Below are positions 7,743-18,598 of a stretch of DNA of 64,000 bases, piece by piece. The notes below the pieces were generated by a model. The model was not told the origin of the DNA. It saw nothing but the letters and a program-made list of their open reading frames with translations, and made no database searches. The DNA lies in NCBI RefSeq assembly GCF_020524345.1, contig NZ_JAIVLH010000023.1, positions 26,745 through 90,744 on the forward strand, written 5' to 3'. Position 1 is the stretch's first letter. Every line of letters starts with the position of its first letter. The position numbers and the translations under genes are program-made. The DNA is from Metabacillus niabensis (GTDB lineage Bacteria > Bacillota > Bacilli > Bacillales > Bacillaceae).

Positions 7743-8363
7743 CTAGCGAACAGCTTTCAAAGCCATCAATTTCAGGTGATAGGAAAATAAGAATTCACTA
7801 GCTTCTAAGAATTTCTTCGCTTCTAATGCATCCCTTCCCCATACAGTAATACCATGATTACGTATAAGGACTGCTCCTGCATCACCTTTAACAAATTCAC
7901 TAAAGTCCTTTGCCAATGTAGGAATATGAGCGTGATTATAGATAATTGGAATTGTAAACACTGCATCTTCTTCCCACAAACCATATGCTTTAATGATTTC
8001 CTGACCTTTAAACGTGATCTTACCTTCATCTCCGAACAACTCGGAAATTACATTGTTATCAACGGTATGGACATGAAGGCTGCAACCTGCATCGGTTTTA
8101 TTAAATATTTCAACATGTAATAGCGTTTCAGCTGATGGCTTTAAATGAGTGTCAAGAACCGGCTGACCGGTGCTATCTACAAGCAAAAAGTCTTCGCTCG
8201 TTTCCTTTGTTTTATCTTTTCCACTTGCCGTAACAAGAAATGAAATTGGATCACTATTCACTTTTATAGCCAAGTTACCACTTGTTCCCGGGAACCACTC
8301 TCTCTTAGCCAGTACTCTTTTTATATCAGCTAATTCCGCCCAGCGCTGTTCTAGTAAACTCAC
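7743..8363 (-). CDS. mtnB: Methylthioribulose-1-phosphate dehydratase
   Basis: 206-residue class II aldolase-family enzyme that dehydrates 5-methylthioribulose-1-phosphate to 2,3-diketo-5-methylthiopentyl-1-phosphate. The zinc-binding HVH ([10 protein letters not shown], about residue 97) and the distal His in [10 protein letters not shown] are present, as is the [11 protein letters not shown] phosphate-binding region. The start is GTG at 8361-8363, which overlaps the mtnX stop as GTGA, behind an AGGAGGTGA ribosome binding site located inside mtnX. Position third in the S-box controlled operon fits its place in the pathway. Confidence 0.97.
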   Translation of the reverse strand: MSLLEQRWAELADIKRVLAKREWFPGTSGNLAIKVNSDPISFLVTASGKDKTKETSEDFLLVDSTGQPVLDTHLKPSAETLLHVEIFNKTDAGCSLHVHTVDNNVISELFGDEGKITFKGQEIIKAYGLWEEDAVFTIPIIYNHAHIPTLAKDFSEFVKGDAGAVLIRNHGITVWGRDALEAKKFLEASEFLFSYHLKLMALKAVR

Positions 8364-9022
8364 ACACTCACCTCCTCTAATTGATCAAGGATATTCACAA
8401 CATCATAAAACGTAGTAAAAGACTCATGTGGTAATTCTAATTCTTTACATTTATTTAATAACAAATCTCTAGCAATCACCAAATCTGCCAATTTTGCAGC
8501 CTGTAAATCGGTTATCGAGTCACCTATGACGATTTTCTTTTGTTCTTCTTGTGTAAGCTGACGGATAAGTGAAGGCTTACAGCATCCACATTCATTTGCA
8601 CAAAATTCATCACAACTGTTTGGCCATTCAATTACTATATGATCGTCTGAGAAATTAGCCACATTACAAAAGATCTGATCTTCTTGAACTAATCCGTGAA
8701 GAAGAGGATAAACAAAAAAGTCTATTCCTCCACTGACAATATAAAGTGGAATCTTTTTGTCGACTGTATATTGAACGAACTCTCTAAATCCTGATCGGAT
8801 TTCAGCATGATTGAGAATATAGTCCACAATTTGTGCCTTTGATGAAGAAGGCAGTAATTGAAACATCTTGCCGACTCCCTCTTTAATGGAAATCTCCTGA
8901 GATAGAACTCCTTCTTTTAGAGCATTCCATTCAGGTGGTGCGAACTTTTTCATGATAGCTATAATGTTGTCTGTCTCAGTGATTGTCCCATCAAAGTCAC
9001 AAATAAGCACTGTGTTACTCAT
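8360..9022 (-). CDS. mtnX: 2-hydroxy-3-keto-5-methylthiopentenyl-1-phosphate phosphatase
   Basis: 220-residue HAD-superfamily phosphatase of methionine salvage. It removes phosphate from the product of MtnW to give the acireductone. HAD motif I is [10 protein letters not shown] at the N-terminus, motif II is the YIVSGG segment, and motif IV is [27 protein letters not shown] cysteine cluster lies in the cap or insert region. I chose the ATG at 9020-9022 (MSNTVLIC), which overlaps the mtnW stop as ATGA and has GAGGTGG upstream. The longer frame beginning at 9046 would start inside mtnW and adds unlike residues. Confidence 0.95.
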   Translation of the reverse strand: MSNTVLICDFDGTITETDNIIAIMKKFAPPEWNALKEGVLSQEISIKEGVGKMFQLLPSSSKAQIVDYILNHAEIRSGFREFVQYTVDKKIPLYIVSGGIDFFVYPLLHGLVQEDQIFCNVANFSDDHIVIEWPNSCDEFCANECGCCKPSLIRQLTQEEQKKIVIGDSITDLQAAKLADLVIARDLLLNKCKELELPHESFTTFYDVVNILDQLEEVSV

Positions 9023-10260
9023 TTGCCCACCTCTTTGGCACCCCAAAGATCAATGGCAAGCTTAAGGTCCTCATTTGTTTCAGTAGCTTGTTTTAAGGAA
9101 ATACCTGAAAGGGTTGCATCGATCGCTGCACGGAATGCTTGTCCTCCACCAATTGCTCCATTGGGATGTCCGTGTACACCGCCACCGGCATTAATCACAG
9201 AATCGATTCCAAAATCGTTTACTAATAAAGGGACTAATCCCGGGTGAATACCTGCAGACGGAACCGGGAAAGCTTGCTTTAGCCCTTCTTCTTTCAAACA
9301 GTATTCCGCAATTCCTAGTGCTTCATTTCGATCTAAAGCAACACTTCCATACGGAGATGGAAATAAAGAGAAATCAGCACCTGACATTCTAGCTAGTTTT
9401 CCTAATAGTAAAGAGCTGGAAAACCCATACAAACTTGATGCCGTTGAAGCACCACTAACAGCCGGATGTGCCATAATCGGTATATTAATTTCAGGATCTT
9501 CCACTAAACTCTGCATCACATCCAAACCATATGCAAACACATTAAAAAGCAATACGCTGGCTCCGAGCTCAGTAGCCCTTTTCGCCTTGTCCTTAAGCTC
9601 AAATGTTTTTCCTGTTAAGTTTACCGCGTATAATGCTTTACGTCCCGTTTCGTCAAATACTTGTTGTAATACTTCTCTACCAGCTGCAATTCTATCTTCA
9701 AAAGGGGTTAAAGGATTATCAAAGAGGATTTCGTCATCCTTTACTAAATCAACTCCACCCAATAATTGCTGCTTCAATTGATCTTTTAAGTAAACAAGAT
9801 CTCTACCAATGACACCCTTGAAGATACTCATTAGTAGTGGTCGATCATAGACTCCTACCATGTCACGGATCCCGGGTATACCGAATTTTGGTCCTGGAAA
9901 AGCTTTCTTCACCTCTTCAGATAACTCTAAATCAAGGAGCTTTACTTCCCCATCAAGAGATAATTTTCCGAAAACGGTTGTTAAGATGGCTGGTATATCA
10001 TGGCTATAGTTTACGCTTGGATAAGCAATTTTGATGATTCCCTTTGTAACAATTTTTCCTAAAAATAGATTTGTTTTTTCACAACTTTCAAGCTGACTGA
10101 CTTCTAATACACGACCTTTATGGGCTTTTAATTGTTCTTGCTCAAGCAATGGCAGATCGGTCCAAGAACCAACTGTTAAGCCCAATGCAATGCCTTCGGC
10201 TTTTTTGTTTAAATTCCCTTTTGCATCGTGTACAAGGTATGTAGCAATAACTTCACTCAC
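9019..10260 (-). CDS. mtnW: 2,3-diketo-5-methylthiopentyl-1-phosphate enolase (RuBisCO-like)
   Basis: 413-residue RuBisCO-like protein that enolises 2,3-diketo-5-methylthiopentyl-1-phosphate in methionine salvage. The lysine expected to be carbamylated lies in GVDLVKDDE, followed by the Mg-binding Asp and Glu. [20 protein letters not shown] and [14 protein letters not shown] are also RuBisCO-fold segments. The length is typical. The start is GTG (10258-10260), behind AGTAGGG. It is the first gene of the mtnW-X-B-D operon, about 150 bases after the S-box terminator, so high SAM should shut the whole operon off. Confidence 0.97.
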   Translation of the reverse strand: MSEVIATYLVHDAKGNLNKKAEGIALGLTVGSWTDLPLLEQEQLKAHKGRVLEVSQLESCEKTNLFLGKIVTKGIIKIAYPSVNYSHDIPAILTTVFGKLSLDGEVKLLDLELSEEVKKAFPGPKFGIPGIRDMVGVYDRPLLMSIFKGVIGRDLVYLKDQLKQQLLGGVDLVKDDEILFDNPLTPFEDRIAAGREVLQQVFDETGRKALYAVNLTGKTFELKDKAKRATELGASVLLFNVFAYGLDVMQSLVEDPEINIPIMAHPAVSGASTASSLYGFSSSLLLGKLARMSGADFSLFPSPYGSVALDRNEALGIAEYCLKEEGLKQAFPVPSAGIHPGLVPLLVNDFGIDSVINAGGGVHGHPNGAIGGGQAFRAAIDATLSGISLKQATETNEDLKLAIDLWGAKEVGK

Positions 10261-10410
10261 TGATAACCCTACTTTCTCAATACATCTGACATTTTCTGAA
10301 TCTTTCTATTAATCATACTAATTTTAACATCTTTTATTAATCTATGCCATTTGATTCCTTCTGTAAATCTTGAATATTTCGTTTCATATATGGATTTAAC
10401 CGGAAGTATT

Positions 10411-10446
10411 AAAAAGCCCCTTTGATATAGATCAAAGGGGCTTTTT
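10411..10446 (-). terminator. Expression-platform terminator of the mtnW S-box
   Basis: AAAAAGCCCCTTTGAT / ATCAAAGGGGCTTTTT is a perfect 16-bp stem with a short loop. On the minus strand it ends in a T5 tract just downstream of the SAM aptamer. When SAM is bound it would terminate the mtnWXBD transcript. Confidence 0.93.
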
Positions 10447-10474
10447 GTACGTACAAATGTATAAAGCAATTTCC

Positions 10475-10581
10475 CTTATCTATCAGCTTATGCTGCAAGA
10501 ATTAGCACCGTGCTTAACATGTAATGTTTAAGTCGGTTGCCGGGCTTCATCGGGCCAGTCCCTCCACCTGCTCTTGATAAG
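10475..10581 (-). ncRNA. SAM-I (S-box) riboswitch aptamer upstream of mtnW
   Basis: On the minus strand it reads CTTATCAAGAGCAGGTGG, then GAGGGACTGGCCCGATGAAG, CCCGGCAACC and GCACGGTGCTAATTC, and closes with GATAAG. These are the conserved S-box core segments, and the P1 ends (CTTATC/GATAAG) pair. It is followed by the terminator at 10411-10446. The adjacent promoter and the mtn genes agree with the known S-box regulon. Confidence 0.97.
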
Positions 10582-10611
10582 AACGAACGTTCAATATATT
10601 AAATTAATAGA

Positions 10612-10641
10612 ATTATGACAGAACAAAATATAATCTGTCAA
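10612..10641 (-). promoter_or_regulatory. Sigma-A promoter of the mtnW operon
   Basis: On the minus strand TTGACA (10641-10636), an 18-base spacer and CATAAT (10617-10612). The start would be about 25 bases before the S-box aptamer. Confidence 0.8.
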
Positions 10642-10643
10642 GA

Positions 10644-11819
10644 TTAGAAAATATTTAATTTCTTTATTCTTTCAACTGCTTCTTTTAATCTTTCTTCGGA
10701 TGTAAGTAAACCAACCCTCACATACCCTTCACCATACTCTCCAAATCCAATACCTGGTGCTACAACAACATGGGCATTCTCAAGCAAAAAATCCGAAAAT
10801 GCTTGTGAAGAATCAAATTGTTTCGGTACAGGCAGCCACGCAAAGAAACTTCCAGCTGGTGCAGCTACTTTCCACCCGATATCAAGGCATGCTTCTATTA
10901 ATGCATTTCGTCTAGACTCATATAATTCATTTAATTCTTCTACACATGTTTGTGGACTTAATAAAGCATGTGCAGCTGCTTCTTGGATTGCACTAAATAC
11001 ACTTACATACATATGATCTTGTAGCAAGTTTATTGCCTCTATAACTGATGGGTTACCTACTGCAAATCCAACCCTCCAACCGGCCATATTGAATGTTTTA
11101 GAAAATGTATATATTTCAATTCCAACCTCTTTTGCACTCTTTGTTTGCAGGAAACTCTTCGGTTTTTCCCCATCAAATCCAATCGCACCATATGCAAAAT
11201 CATGAACAACACAAATATTATGTTCATCTGCAAACTGAACAGTCTCTTCGAAAAATTCCTCTGATGCTGTTGCTCCAGTGGGATTATTCGGATAGTTAAT
11301 GAACATTAATTTTGCTTGATTTACGACTTCTTTTGGTAAACTTTCATAATTCGGTAAAAACTTATTCTCCTCTAGCAAAGGCATAACTTCCATTTTTGCA
11401 CGGGCTAATTCCACACCTGACCAGTAATCAGGATACCCTGGATCTGGTACAAGCACTACATCCCCCGGATTCAAAAGACATTGAGGAACCTCAACTAACC
11501 CAGCTTTCCCACCAAAAAGAATGGCAACTTCTGATTGCGGATCAACATCCACTCCATACTCTCTCTTGTAAAAAAGAGAGACGGCTTCCTTTAAGAAGGT
11601 CTGACCGCGAAACGGAGAATACTTATGATAATTTGGATTTTGTACTGCCTTTTCCATCGCTTCTACAATATGTGCCGGTGTTGGCTGATCAGGGTTACCC
11701 TGCCCTAAATTAATCACATCATATCCTTGTTCCATAATATTATTTACTTTTTCGACAAGACTTGCAAAAAACTGCTTTGGTAATGAAGTTATTAATTCTG
11801 ATTGCTTATATATTTTCAT
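10644..11819 (-). CDS. mtnE: Methionine salvage aminotransferase
   Basis: 391-residue fold-type I PLP aminotransferase that converts 2-keto-4-methylthiobutyrate to methionine. VINLGQGNPDQPTP, the substrate loop YPNNPTGA, the PLP-lysine motif FSKTFNMAGWRVGF and the C-terminal EGYVRVGLL match MtnE (YkrV). I chose the ATG at 11817-11819 (MKIYKQSEL) with GTAGGTG upstream; the upstream GTG at 11828 overlaps that ribosome binding site. The promoter of mtnW lies just downstream of its stop codon, so mtnE and the mtnWXBD operon have the same direction but separate control. It is divergent from mtnU. Confidence 0.95.
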   Translation of the reverse strand: MKIYKQSELITSLPKQFFASLVEKVNNIMEQGYDVINLGQGNPDQPTPAHIVEAMEKAVQNPNYHKYSPFRGQTFLKEAVSLFYKREYGVDVDPQSEVAILFGGKAGLVEVPQCLLNPGDVVLVPDPGYPDYWSGVELARAKMEVMPLLEENKFLPNYESLPKEVVNQAKLMFINYPNNPTGATASEEFFEETVQFADEHNICVVHDFAYGAIGFDGEKPKSFLQTKSAKEVGIEIYTFSKTFNMAGWRVGFAVGNPSVIEAINLLQDHMYVSVFSAIQEAAAHALLSPQTCVEELNELYESRRNALIEACLDIGWKVAAPAGSFFAWLPVPKQFDSSQAFSDFLLENAHVVVAPGIGFGEYGEGYVRVGLLTSEERLKEAVERIKKLNIF

Positions 11820-11922
11820 TTTTAGCACCTACTCAAAAAATTCTTGAAATTCTAGTCACAAATCATATATTGTTAGAAACAACTTGTAAAGTAAAAATTT
11901 TATAAATGAAAGTGTGAACGAA

Positions 11923-12711
11923 ATGAAATCTATCATTACCTGTATTCAATTAGATATTAAATTCGGTGATCCAGACTTTAATTATCAACAAGTAGAAGAA
12001 AAGATTGCACAAGCTGTTCAACAAGAAGATTCAACAACCGTCGTTCTTCCAGAGCTATGGACAACTGGATATGATCTAACTCGCTTAGATGAAATCTCTG
12101 ATGAAGATGGTCAAAAAACATTATCATTTTTGCAAAAGCTTGCAAAAAAATATAACATACACATCATCGGTGGGTCCATCGCAAAAAAGAGTGACAAACA
12201 TGTTACAAATACGATGTTCATTGTGGATAATAACGGGCAGCTTATCCATGAATATAGCAAACTTCATTTATTTAAGCTTATGAACGAGCATCACTACCTT
12301 ACTGCAGGAAAGGAAAAAGGACTATTCGACCTTGGTGGCATGAAAAGTGCTGGAGTCATTTGTTATGATATTCGTTTTCCAGAATGGATTCGTGCACATA
12401 CCACAAAGGGAGCAGAGGTATTATTCGTTGTAGCAGAGTGGCCAATGCCACGCCTTCACCATTGGAAAACGTTGCTGCTCAGCAGAGCAATAGAAAATCA
12501 ATGCTATGTAGTAGCATGCAATCGGGCAGGAAGTGACCCGGATAATGAATTTGCAGGACATTCACTTATTATTGACCCGTGGGGAAATATCTTAGCTGAA
12601 GCAGATGAAAAGCCAGGTTTGATCTCAGCTGAATTGGACATCGACATGGTGAAACAAGTTCGCAGTCAAATCCCTATTTTTGATGACCGTCTACCAAATT
12701 ATTATCGCTAA
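11923..12711 (+). CDS. mtnU: Nitrilase-superfamily amidohydrolase MtnU (YkrU)
   Basis: 262-residue carbon-nitrogen hydrolase. The catalytic Glu-Lys-Cys triad is visible: Glu in VLPELWTTGY, Lys in SKLHLFKLM and Cys in GVICYDIRFPEW. In B. subtilis ykrU/mtnU sits between mtnE and mtnK, and the enzyme is thought to act as an omega-amidase on alpha-ketoglutaramate or 2-oxosuccinamate, by-products of glutamine-dependent transamination by MtnE. I prefer the ATG at 11923 (MKSIITCIQ) to the GTG at 11914 because it aligns with the B. subtilis start as I recall it. The ribosome binding site is weak for either. Confidence 0.9.
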   Translation: MKSIITCIQLDIKFGDPDFNYQQVEEKIAQAVQQEDSTTVVLPELWTTGYDLTRLDEISDEDGQKTLSFLQKLAKKYNIHIIGGSIAKKSDKHVTNTMFIVDNNGQLIHEYSKLHLFKLMNEHHYLTAGKEKGLFDLGGMKSAGVICYDIRFPEWIRAHTTKGAEVLFVVAEWPMPRLHHWKTLLLSRAIENQCYVVACNRAGSDPDNEFAGHSLIIDPWGNILAEADEKPGLISAELDIDMVKQVRSQIPIFDDRLPNYYR

Positions 12712-12747
12712 ATTCACAAATATTTAGGCAATTCTTTAGATTTACTG

Positions 12748-12775
12748 TTGACAAAATCTTATGAACATTGATAAT
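12748..12775 (+). promoter_or_regulatory. Candidate promoter of the mtnKA S-box leader
   Basis: TTGACA (12748-12753), a 16-base spacer and GATAAT (12770-12775). It lies about 85 bases before the aptamer, so a closer start is also possible. Confidence 0.5.
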
Positions 12776-12861
12776 ATGCTAATCAAGCGTTATATTTTGC
12801 TAAAAACATTACTACCTAAAAACAAAAAACAATTAAATGAATCTATTATGATTATAATAAT

Positions 12862-13006
12862 CTCTTATCAAGAGTTGGCAGAGGGACTTGGCCCAATGAC
12901 GCCGCAGCAACCGACCATATTTCATTTTGATGAAATAAATCTGGGCAACTACCAGTAGGGCACGGTGCTAATTCCATCAGAAGGGAAACTTTCTGAAAGA
13001 TGAGAG
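12862..13006 (+). ncRNA. SAM-I (S-box) riboswitch aptamer upstream of mtnK
   Basis: CTCTTATCAAGAGTTGGCAG, GAGGGACTTGGCCCAATGAC, GCCGCAGCAACC and GCACGGTGCTAATTCC are the S-box core. P1 closes as CTCTTATC (12862-12869) with GATGAGAG (12999-13006). The P3 arm (12915-12956) is longer than in the mtnW copy. It is followed by the terminator at 13026-13054 and then by mtnKA. Confidence 0.97.
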
Positions 13007-13025
13007 GTGCGAAGCCACGACTTCA

Positions 13026-13054
13026 AGCCTCTTTCAATCTCGAAAGAGGCTTTT
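13026..13054 (+). terminator. Expression-platform terminator of the mtnK S-box
   Basis: AGCCTCTTTC (13026-13035) pairs with GAAAGAGGCT (13042-13051), followed by TTTT. It sits between aptamer and mtnK, consistent with an OFF switch for high SAM. Confidence 0.92.
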
Positions 13055-13087
13055 CTTATTTTTCAGAAAAGCCTTCAACACTATTAA

Positions 13088-14308
<1,221 letters not shown>

Positions 14309-14333
14309 AGAATTGCAAAAGGAGTTATACAAA

Positions 14334-15386
14334 ATGACAACACAAAATTTCGTTATACCTCGTTCTGTCATCTGGAAGGAAGAGTATATTTCTTTATTAA
14401 ATCAACAAAAGATCCCTCAAGTCACTGAGTATCTCGAACTGAGAACAGTGGAAGATGTTTGGGAAGCTATTCAGTCATTAAAAGTGAGAGGAGCTCCTGC
14501 AATTGGTATAACTGCCGCTTACGGTTTAGCGTTAGCGGCTAACCAGGAACCTTCACATGCTTATGAAACCTTTCTAAACAATCTGAAAAAACATCGTGAT
14601 TATCTGGCAAGTTCAAGACCAACAGCTGTTAACTTATTCTGGGCATTAGATCGATTAATGAACAGTATAAAAGAAGTGACAAACATAGATGAAGCAAAGA
14701 CGACAATCTTAAATGAAGCAAAAGCTATTGAAGCGGAAGATGAAAAAGTGTGCCAATCAATTGGAGAACATGCTCTTTCTGTTTTTAAAGACGGTGACCG
14801 GATTATGACAATCTGCAATGCCGGATCTATTGCTACAGCTAAATATGGAACAGCACTTGCACCCTTCTATCTTGCCAAAGAAAAAAACATCAACTTAAGT
14901 GTCTATGCCTGTGAAACAAGACCAGTTCTACAAGGAGCACGTCTTACAACATGGGAACTGATGCAAGCAGATGTTGATGTAACATTAATTACGGATAATA
15001 TGGCAGCACATACCATTAAGTCAAAAAACATTACCGCAATTATTGTTGGTGCTGATCGAATCGCAGCAAATGGTGATACTGCAAATAAGATTGGAACTTT
15101 CAATTTAGCGCTTTTAGCTAGTGCCTTCAACATTCCATTTTATGTTGCAGCACCATTATCTACATTTGATCCTGCCATTACAGATGGAAATCAAATACCG
15201 ATCGAAGAACGTCATGCAGAAGAAATTACACATATTCATGGCGTTCAAGTAGCCCCTGAAGGTGTAAAAGTGTTTAATCCTGCATTTGACGTAACACCGA
15301 ATGAATTAATCGCAGGGATTATTACGGAAAAAGGTATTTTATCTGGTGATTTAAAGGAAGTTATTTCATCTTTATTTAGTAAGTAA
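14334..15386 (+). CDS. mtnA: S-methyl-5-thioribose-1-phosphate isomerase
   Basis: 350-residue isomerase of the eIF2B-alpha-like family. It converts 5-methylthioribose-1-phosphate to 5-methylthioribulose-1-phosphate, the substrate of Mtn[30 protein letters not shown] with the active-site Cys, [14 protein letters not shown], and [18 protein letters not shown] with the active-site Asp are all present. The ATG at 14334 has AAAGGAG 9 bases upstream; the longer TTG start would include that site. It is the second gene of mtnKA and is followed by a terminator. Confidence 0.97.
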   Translation: MTTQNFVIPRSVIWKEEYISLLNQQKIPQVTEYLELRTVEDVWEAIQSLKVRGAPAIGITAAYGLALAANQEPSHAYETFLNNLKKHRDYLASSRPTAVNLFWALDRLMNSIKEVTNIDEAKTTILNEAKAIEAEDEKVCQSIGEHALSVFKDGDRIMTICNAGSIATAKYGTALAPFYLAKEKNINLSVYACETRPVLQGARLTTWELMQADVDVTLITDNMAAHTIKSKNITAIIVGADRIAANGDTANKIGTFNLALLASAFNIPFYVAAPLSTFDPAITDGNQIPIEERHAEEITHIHGVQVAPEGVKVFNPAFDVTPNELIAGIITEKGILSGDLKEVISSLFSK

Positions 15387-15389
15387 ACA

Positions 15390-15432
15390 AAAGAACAAAG
15401 TTTTCACTCCCCGTGATCACTTTGTTCTTTTT
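15390..15432 (+). terminator. Terminator after mtnA
   Basis: AAAGAACAAAG (15390-15400) pairs with CTTTGTTCTTT (15420-15430), then T-run. It also lies 3' of the small minus-strand ORF at 15438-15554, so it may serve both. Confidence 0.85.
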
Positions 15433-15437
15433 AGTAA

Positions 15438-15554
15438 CTAATTCTTCTTTTTTTGCAGAAGTGTGTTTTTTTCCTGTTCTGATAATATGTGTAATTTCGA
15501 TAACAAAACAGAATAAAAATACACCTTTTTAGAGCGTTTCTTTTGTACCCACAT
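15438..15554 (-). CDS. Small basic protein, 38 residues (unrecognised)
   Basis: Minus-strand ORF of 38 codons starting at ATG 15552-15554 with AAAGGGG about 8 bases upstream. The protein begins MWVQKKRSKKVYFYSVLLSK, is strongly basic and ends in QKKKN. A bidirectional terminator follows directly (15390-15432). The ribosome binding site, terminator and protein-like composition support expression, but I recognise no family. It lies between mtnA and ogt. Confidence 0.45.
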   Translation of the reverse strand: MWVQKKRSKKVYFYSVLLSKLHILSEQEKNTLLQKKKN

Positions 15555-15641
15555 ATACTTTGCCCCTTTCTTTACCTTACGCAACTTTTTTCTCTTAATG
15601 AAATAATATGTTGCAAAGTCAAAAGTGTGACAAGTTATGAA

Positions 15642-16142
15642 TTACTCTTTAAATGTGATTTTTTCATGAGTTAAAAGGGTTGCTTTTAACTCAATTTTTG
15701 TTCCCGCATAACCAGTAAGTTTTTTGTTCTTACCAATTACTCTGTGACATGGAATAAAGATGGGAAGTTTATTTGCTTTATTAGCCTGACCAATCGCTCT
15801 CACAGCATTTTTTTGTCCAATAGCTACTGCTATATCCTGATAGCTGTATACCTTGCCAAAAGGGATGTCTCTTAATTTTGCCCAAATCTTTTTTTGAAAG
15901 TCTGTTCCATTTAGTTCCATAGGTATGTCAAATTCTTTTCTATCTCCGTGAAAATACTCATGTAATTGTTGAATGGCGCTCCGCAGAACATCAGATTTTT
16001 GTTCCTGATCATGAACTATCTCTTTTCCCACTCGAAACGAATCAAATAGTTCTATTGTTAAAAACAAGTTTGTTAGCTTGTCTTTTTGTGAGACAAGCCT
16101 TAATGTTCCTAATGGTGATTCATATAATTGATAATAATACAT
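15642..16142 (-). CDS. ogt: Methylated-DNA--protein-cysteine methyltransferase
   Basis: 166-residue O6-alkylguanine-DNA alkyltransferase that repairs O6-methylguanine by suicidal transfer of the alkyl group to its own cysteine. The active-site motif PCHRVIG is intact, preceded by the helix-turn-helix segment (IPFGKVYSYQDIAVAIGQKN, AVRAIGQANKAN) that inserts into the minor groove. B. subtilis carries ogt at the same position between kinE and mtnA. It is a single gene, and its length is typical of the constitutive enzyme rather than the inducible Ada type. Confidence 0.95.
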   Translation of the reverse strand: MYYYQLYESPLGTLRLVSQKDKLTNLFLTIELFDSFRVGKEIVHDQEQKSDVLRSAIQQLHEYFHGDRKEFDIPMELNGTDFQKKIWAKLRDIPFGKVYSYQDIAVAIGQKNAVRAIGQANKANKLPIFIPCHRVIGKNKKLTGYAGTKIELKATLLTHEKITFKE

Positions 16143-16199
16143 AAATAAAAACCCTCATTTTCTCAAGCTTTTTCAATTACCAAAAAATAACCTATTATT

Positions 16200-18413
16200 C
16201 TATTGTCTAATAGGTAACATAATATGAAAAGTTGTGCCTTTTCCTTCTTCACTTTCTACGACCACTTGTCCCTGATGCTCTTCAATAATTTTATAACTAA
16301 CCATTAGACCAAGTCCTGTGCCTCTCTCCTTCGTTGTATAAAAAGGCTGCCCTAACCGTTTGATTTTATCTTCTGAAATACCTGAACCTCTGTCTGTAAT
16401 AGATACTAGAAGATTATCTTCATCTTTTTGTTTTATTTTCACGTCAATTTGACCACCATTCGGCATAACTTCAATTGCATTTTTCAACACATTGATAAAA
16501 ACTTGTTTTAATTGATTCGGTTCACAATAAATTAACGGAAGATTGTCTTCGATATCAAGAATCATCTGAACATTGACTAAAATGGCTTGAGCGTTCAATA
16601 ATTCAGTCGTTTCTTTCATGATAATACTGAGATCTTTCTCAGAGAATTTAATTGCTTGCGGCCTAGCTAAAATAAGAAACTCAGTAATAATCGATTCAAT
16701 TCTACTCAACTCTGATGTGATGACATTAAAATACATAGAAAAATCATCTTTCACACTTCCCTCTAAGAGCTGAATAAAACCTTTTAATGCTGTCATCGGA
16801 TTTCGGATCTCATGGGCTATTCCAGCTGCAAGTTCTCCAACAACATTTAGTGTATCCGACTTCCGCAATTGTTCTTCTAATTCTCTCTTTTCTGTTACAT
16901 CTCGAAAAACCGCCAGATTCATATCTTCATTTATATGATGTTTTAAAGAAATCTCTAAAATTTTCTCTGCACCATTAGAAAGAGTGTAAATGGTCTCCTG
17001 TGTTTTGGCCTCGTAAAAATCTAATTCTTCCTCCTGATAAAGATCATCCATCTTTGAAAAAAGAATATCACATATTTTATACGATTTTATATCACTTGAT
17101 GATAGATTCAAAATTTTCCTTGCAGCAGGATTTGCTTCAATGATTTCATAATTATTATTAAAAAGAATGATACCGTCCATAGATGCATTAAATATATTCC
17201 TGAATTTATGCTCACTTTCTCTTAAGACTTTTTCCATTCTTTTTCTTTCACTAACATTCCTAAAGATTGTTAAATGATGACCATCTAATATGTCCATTTT
17301 TGAGGTGAACTCAAGTTCTTTATTTTGACCGTTCGGCATGTGAAAAAGCAATTCTTCTCTTATGGCACCTGTTTGAAAATATTCTTTTTTCACACGTTGA
17401 AAGCTTACGGAATTCTGATCCATAAAGTCTAAAATATTTCTTTGTACAAGCTCTGTCTCACTTAATTCAAATGTTCTGCTTGCAGCTTGATTCACCTTTT
17501 GAATTTGCCCATTTTTCCCCCAGATCATGATGGCATCAATGGCATTTTCAAATATCTCTCTAAAGCGCTCCTCACTTTTGTATAGCTTCATTTCCATCGA
17601 TCGTTTTTCAGTTATATCCCGCATAATCGCCATATAAAAACCATTTATAATATTTGAAGTGGTTGTAAACTCAAACACCTTTTTACTGCCATTTCTAAGC
17701 AGCACGGGAAGTTCACCTTTTGCACTTCCATTTTCTTTCAGCATCTTCCATAAACGATCTAATTTATAAAGATCCGGCTCATCAATAAAATCGCCTAAAA
17801 CAAATGAGTTTAACTGATTTTTGTTAATTTCAAAACTTGAACAAAAGGAGCCATTTGCATCTATAAATGCTCCCTCTTGATCAAATATAACAATTCCATC
17901 AACAGCCCGGTGAAATAGGTCTTTAAAAAGTTGTTCATTAATTGTTCTTTCCCGTTCAAGCATTTTCTTAAATGAGACATCTTTGATCATCGCTAGATCA
18001 TACCCATTTATTGCCTGCTTACGTACAGAAATTTCTAAAAACTTCACTTGTCCATTTTCTAATTTTACGATTAATTCATTTCTGCCAGGGTCATCTTGAT
18101 AGATAGCTTCCATGACTTCACTCAATTGATTTTTCGGAATTAGTGACAGAAAATCATAAAGGCTTTTTTGACATAATTCCTTTTTTTGTAGTTGAAACAT
18201 ATGACATGCAGCCGAGTTTACATCAATAAATTTCATATTTTCATCAAAAATAGCTACCGCATCTAATGCACCTTCCAATATATTTTCGTGCTGCAGTAAC
18301 TTAAATTTTAACATCTCATTTTCTTTTTCTAGTTTAGCTAATTGTGTTTTTAAGGTAACGATTTCGAAATCCTCCATCGTTTGTTTCAATTCATTCACCC
18401 CTACCTGACTCAC
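16200..18413 (-). CDS. kinE: PAS-domain sporulation sensor kinase, KinE-like
   Basis: 737-residue soluble histidine kinase. Four PAS domains in tandem (about residues 35-150, 160-275, 280-390, 395-510) each end in a PAC-like MxxRDVTE or similar strand. A HisKA domain follows, with the phosphorylated His near residue 534 in GIAHEIRNPMTALKGF. The HATPase domain has the N box (FINVLKNAIE), G1 (DRGSGIS) and G2 (GTGLGLMVS). No membrane segments are visible. Length and location beside ogt and ykrP match B. subtilis KinE, a kinase feeding the Spo0 phosphorelay. Ligands of the PAS domains are unknown. The start MSQVGVNELKQT lies behind GAAAGTGAG. Confidence 0.87.
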   Translation of the reverse strand: MSQVGVNELKQTMEDFEIVTLKTQLAKLEKENEMLKFKLLQHENILEGALDAVAIFDENMKFIDVNSAACHMFQLQKKELCQKSLYDFLSLIPKNQLSEVMEAIYQDDPGRNELIVKLENGQVKFLEISVRKQAINGYDLAMIKDVSFKKMLERERTINEQLFKDLFHRAVDGIVIFDQEGAFIDANGSFCSSFEINKNQLNSFVLGDFIDEPDLYKLDRLWKMLKENGSAKGELPVLLRNGSKKVFEFTTTSNIINGFYMAIMRDITEKRSMEMKLYKSEERFREIFENAIDAIMIWGKNGQIQKVNQAASRTFELSETELVQRNILDFMDQNSVSFQRVKKEYFQTGAIREELLFHMPNGQNKELEFTSKMDILDGHHLTIFRNVSERKRMEKVLRESEHKFRNIFNASMDGIILFNNNYEIIEANPAARKILNLSSSDIKSYKICDILFSKMDDLYQEEELDFYEAKTQETIYTLSNGAEKILEISLKHHINEDMNLAVFRDVTEKRELEEQLRKSDTLNVVGELAAGIAHEIRNPMTALKGFIQLLEGSVKDDFSMYFNVITSELSRIESIITEFLILARPQAIKFSEKDLSIIMKETTELLNAQAILVNVQMILDIEDNLPLIYCEPNQLKQVFINVLKNAIEVMPNGGQIDVKIKQKDEDNLLVSITDRGSGISEDKIKRLGQPFYTTKERGTGLGLMVSYKIIEEHQGQVVVESEEGKGTTFHIMLPIRQ

Positions 18414-18561
18414 TTTCTTCTATAAGTTCTATTCTACAAGTTCTTTCATTGTCCTTCACCTATCTACAAAATGATAGAAAATGTTTCTTTTTTACTGTGA
18501 ACGGTGTAATATATTAAAGTATTTTGTTTAAGAAAAAGCGAATTGTTGAAATTACCACATA

Positions 18562-18597
18562 AAAGCTGTCATCGTTTTACAAATAGATGACAGCTTT
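18562..18597 (-). terminator. Strong hairpin between kinE and ykrP
   Basis: AAAGCTGTCATC / GATGACAGCTTT perfect 12-bp stem. On the minus strand it ends in TTTTATG. It lies upstream of kinE and downstream of a 22-codon minus-strand ORF, so it looks like the terminator of a short transcript. Confidence 0.7.
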
Positions 18598-18598
18598 G

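Noticed and set aside
10269..10469. 66-codon minus-strand frame downstream of the mtnW S-box
   Set aside because: It runs through the terminator of the riboswitch and has no ribosome binding site; the leader RNA explains the sequence.
12761..12958. 65-codon plus-strand frame before mtnK
   Set aside because: Lies across the SAM aptamer, whose conserved core explains the sequence.
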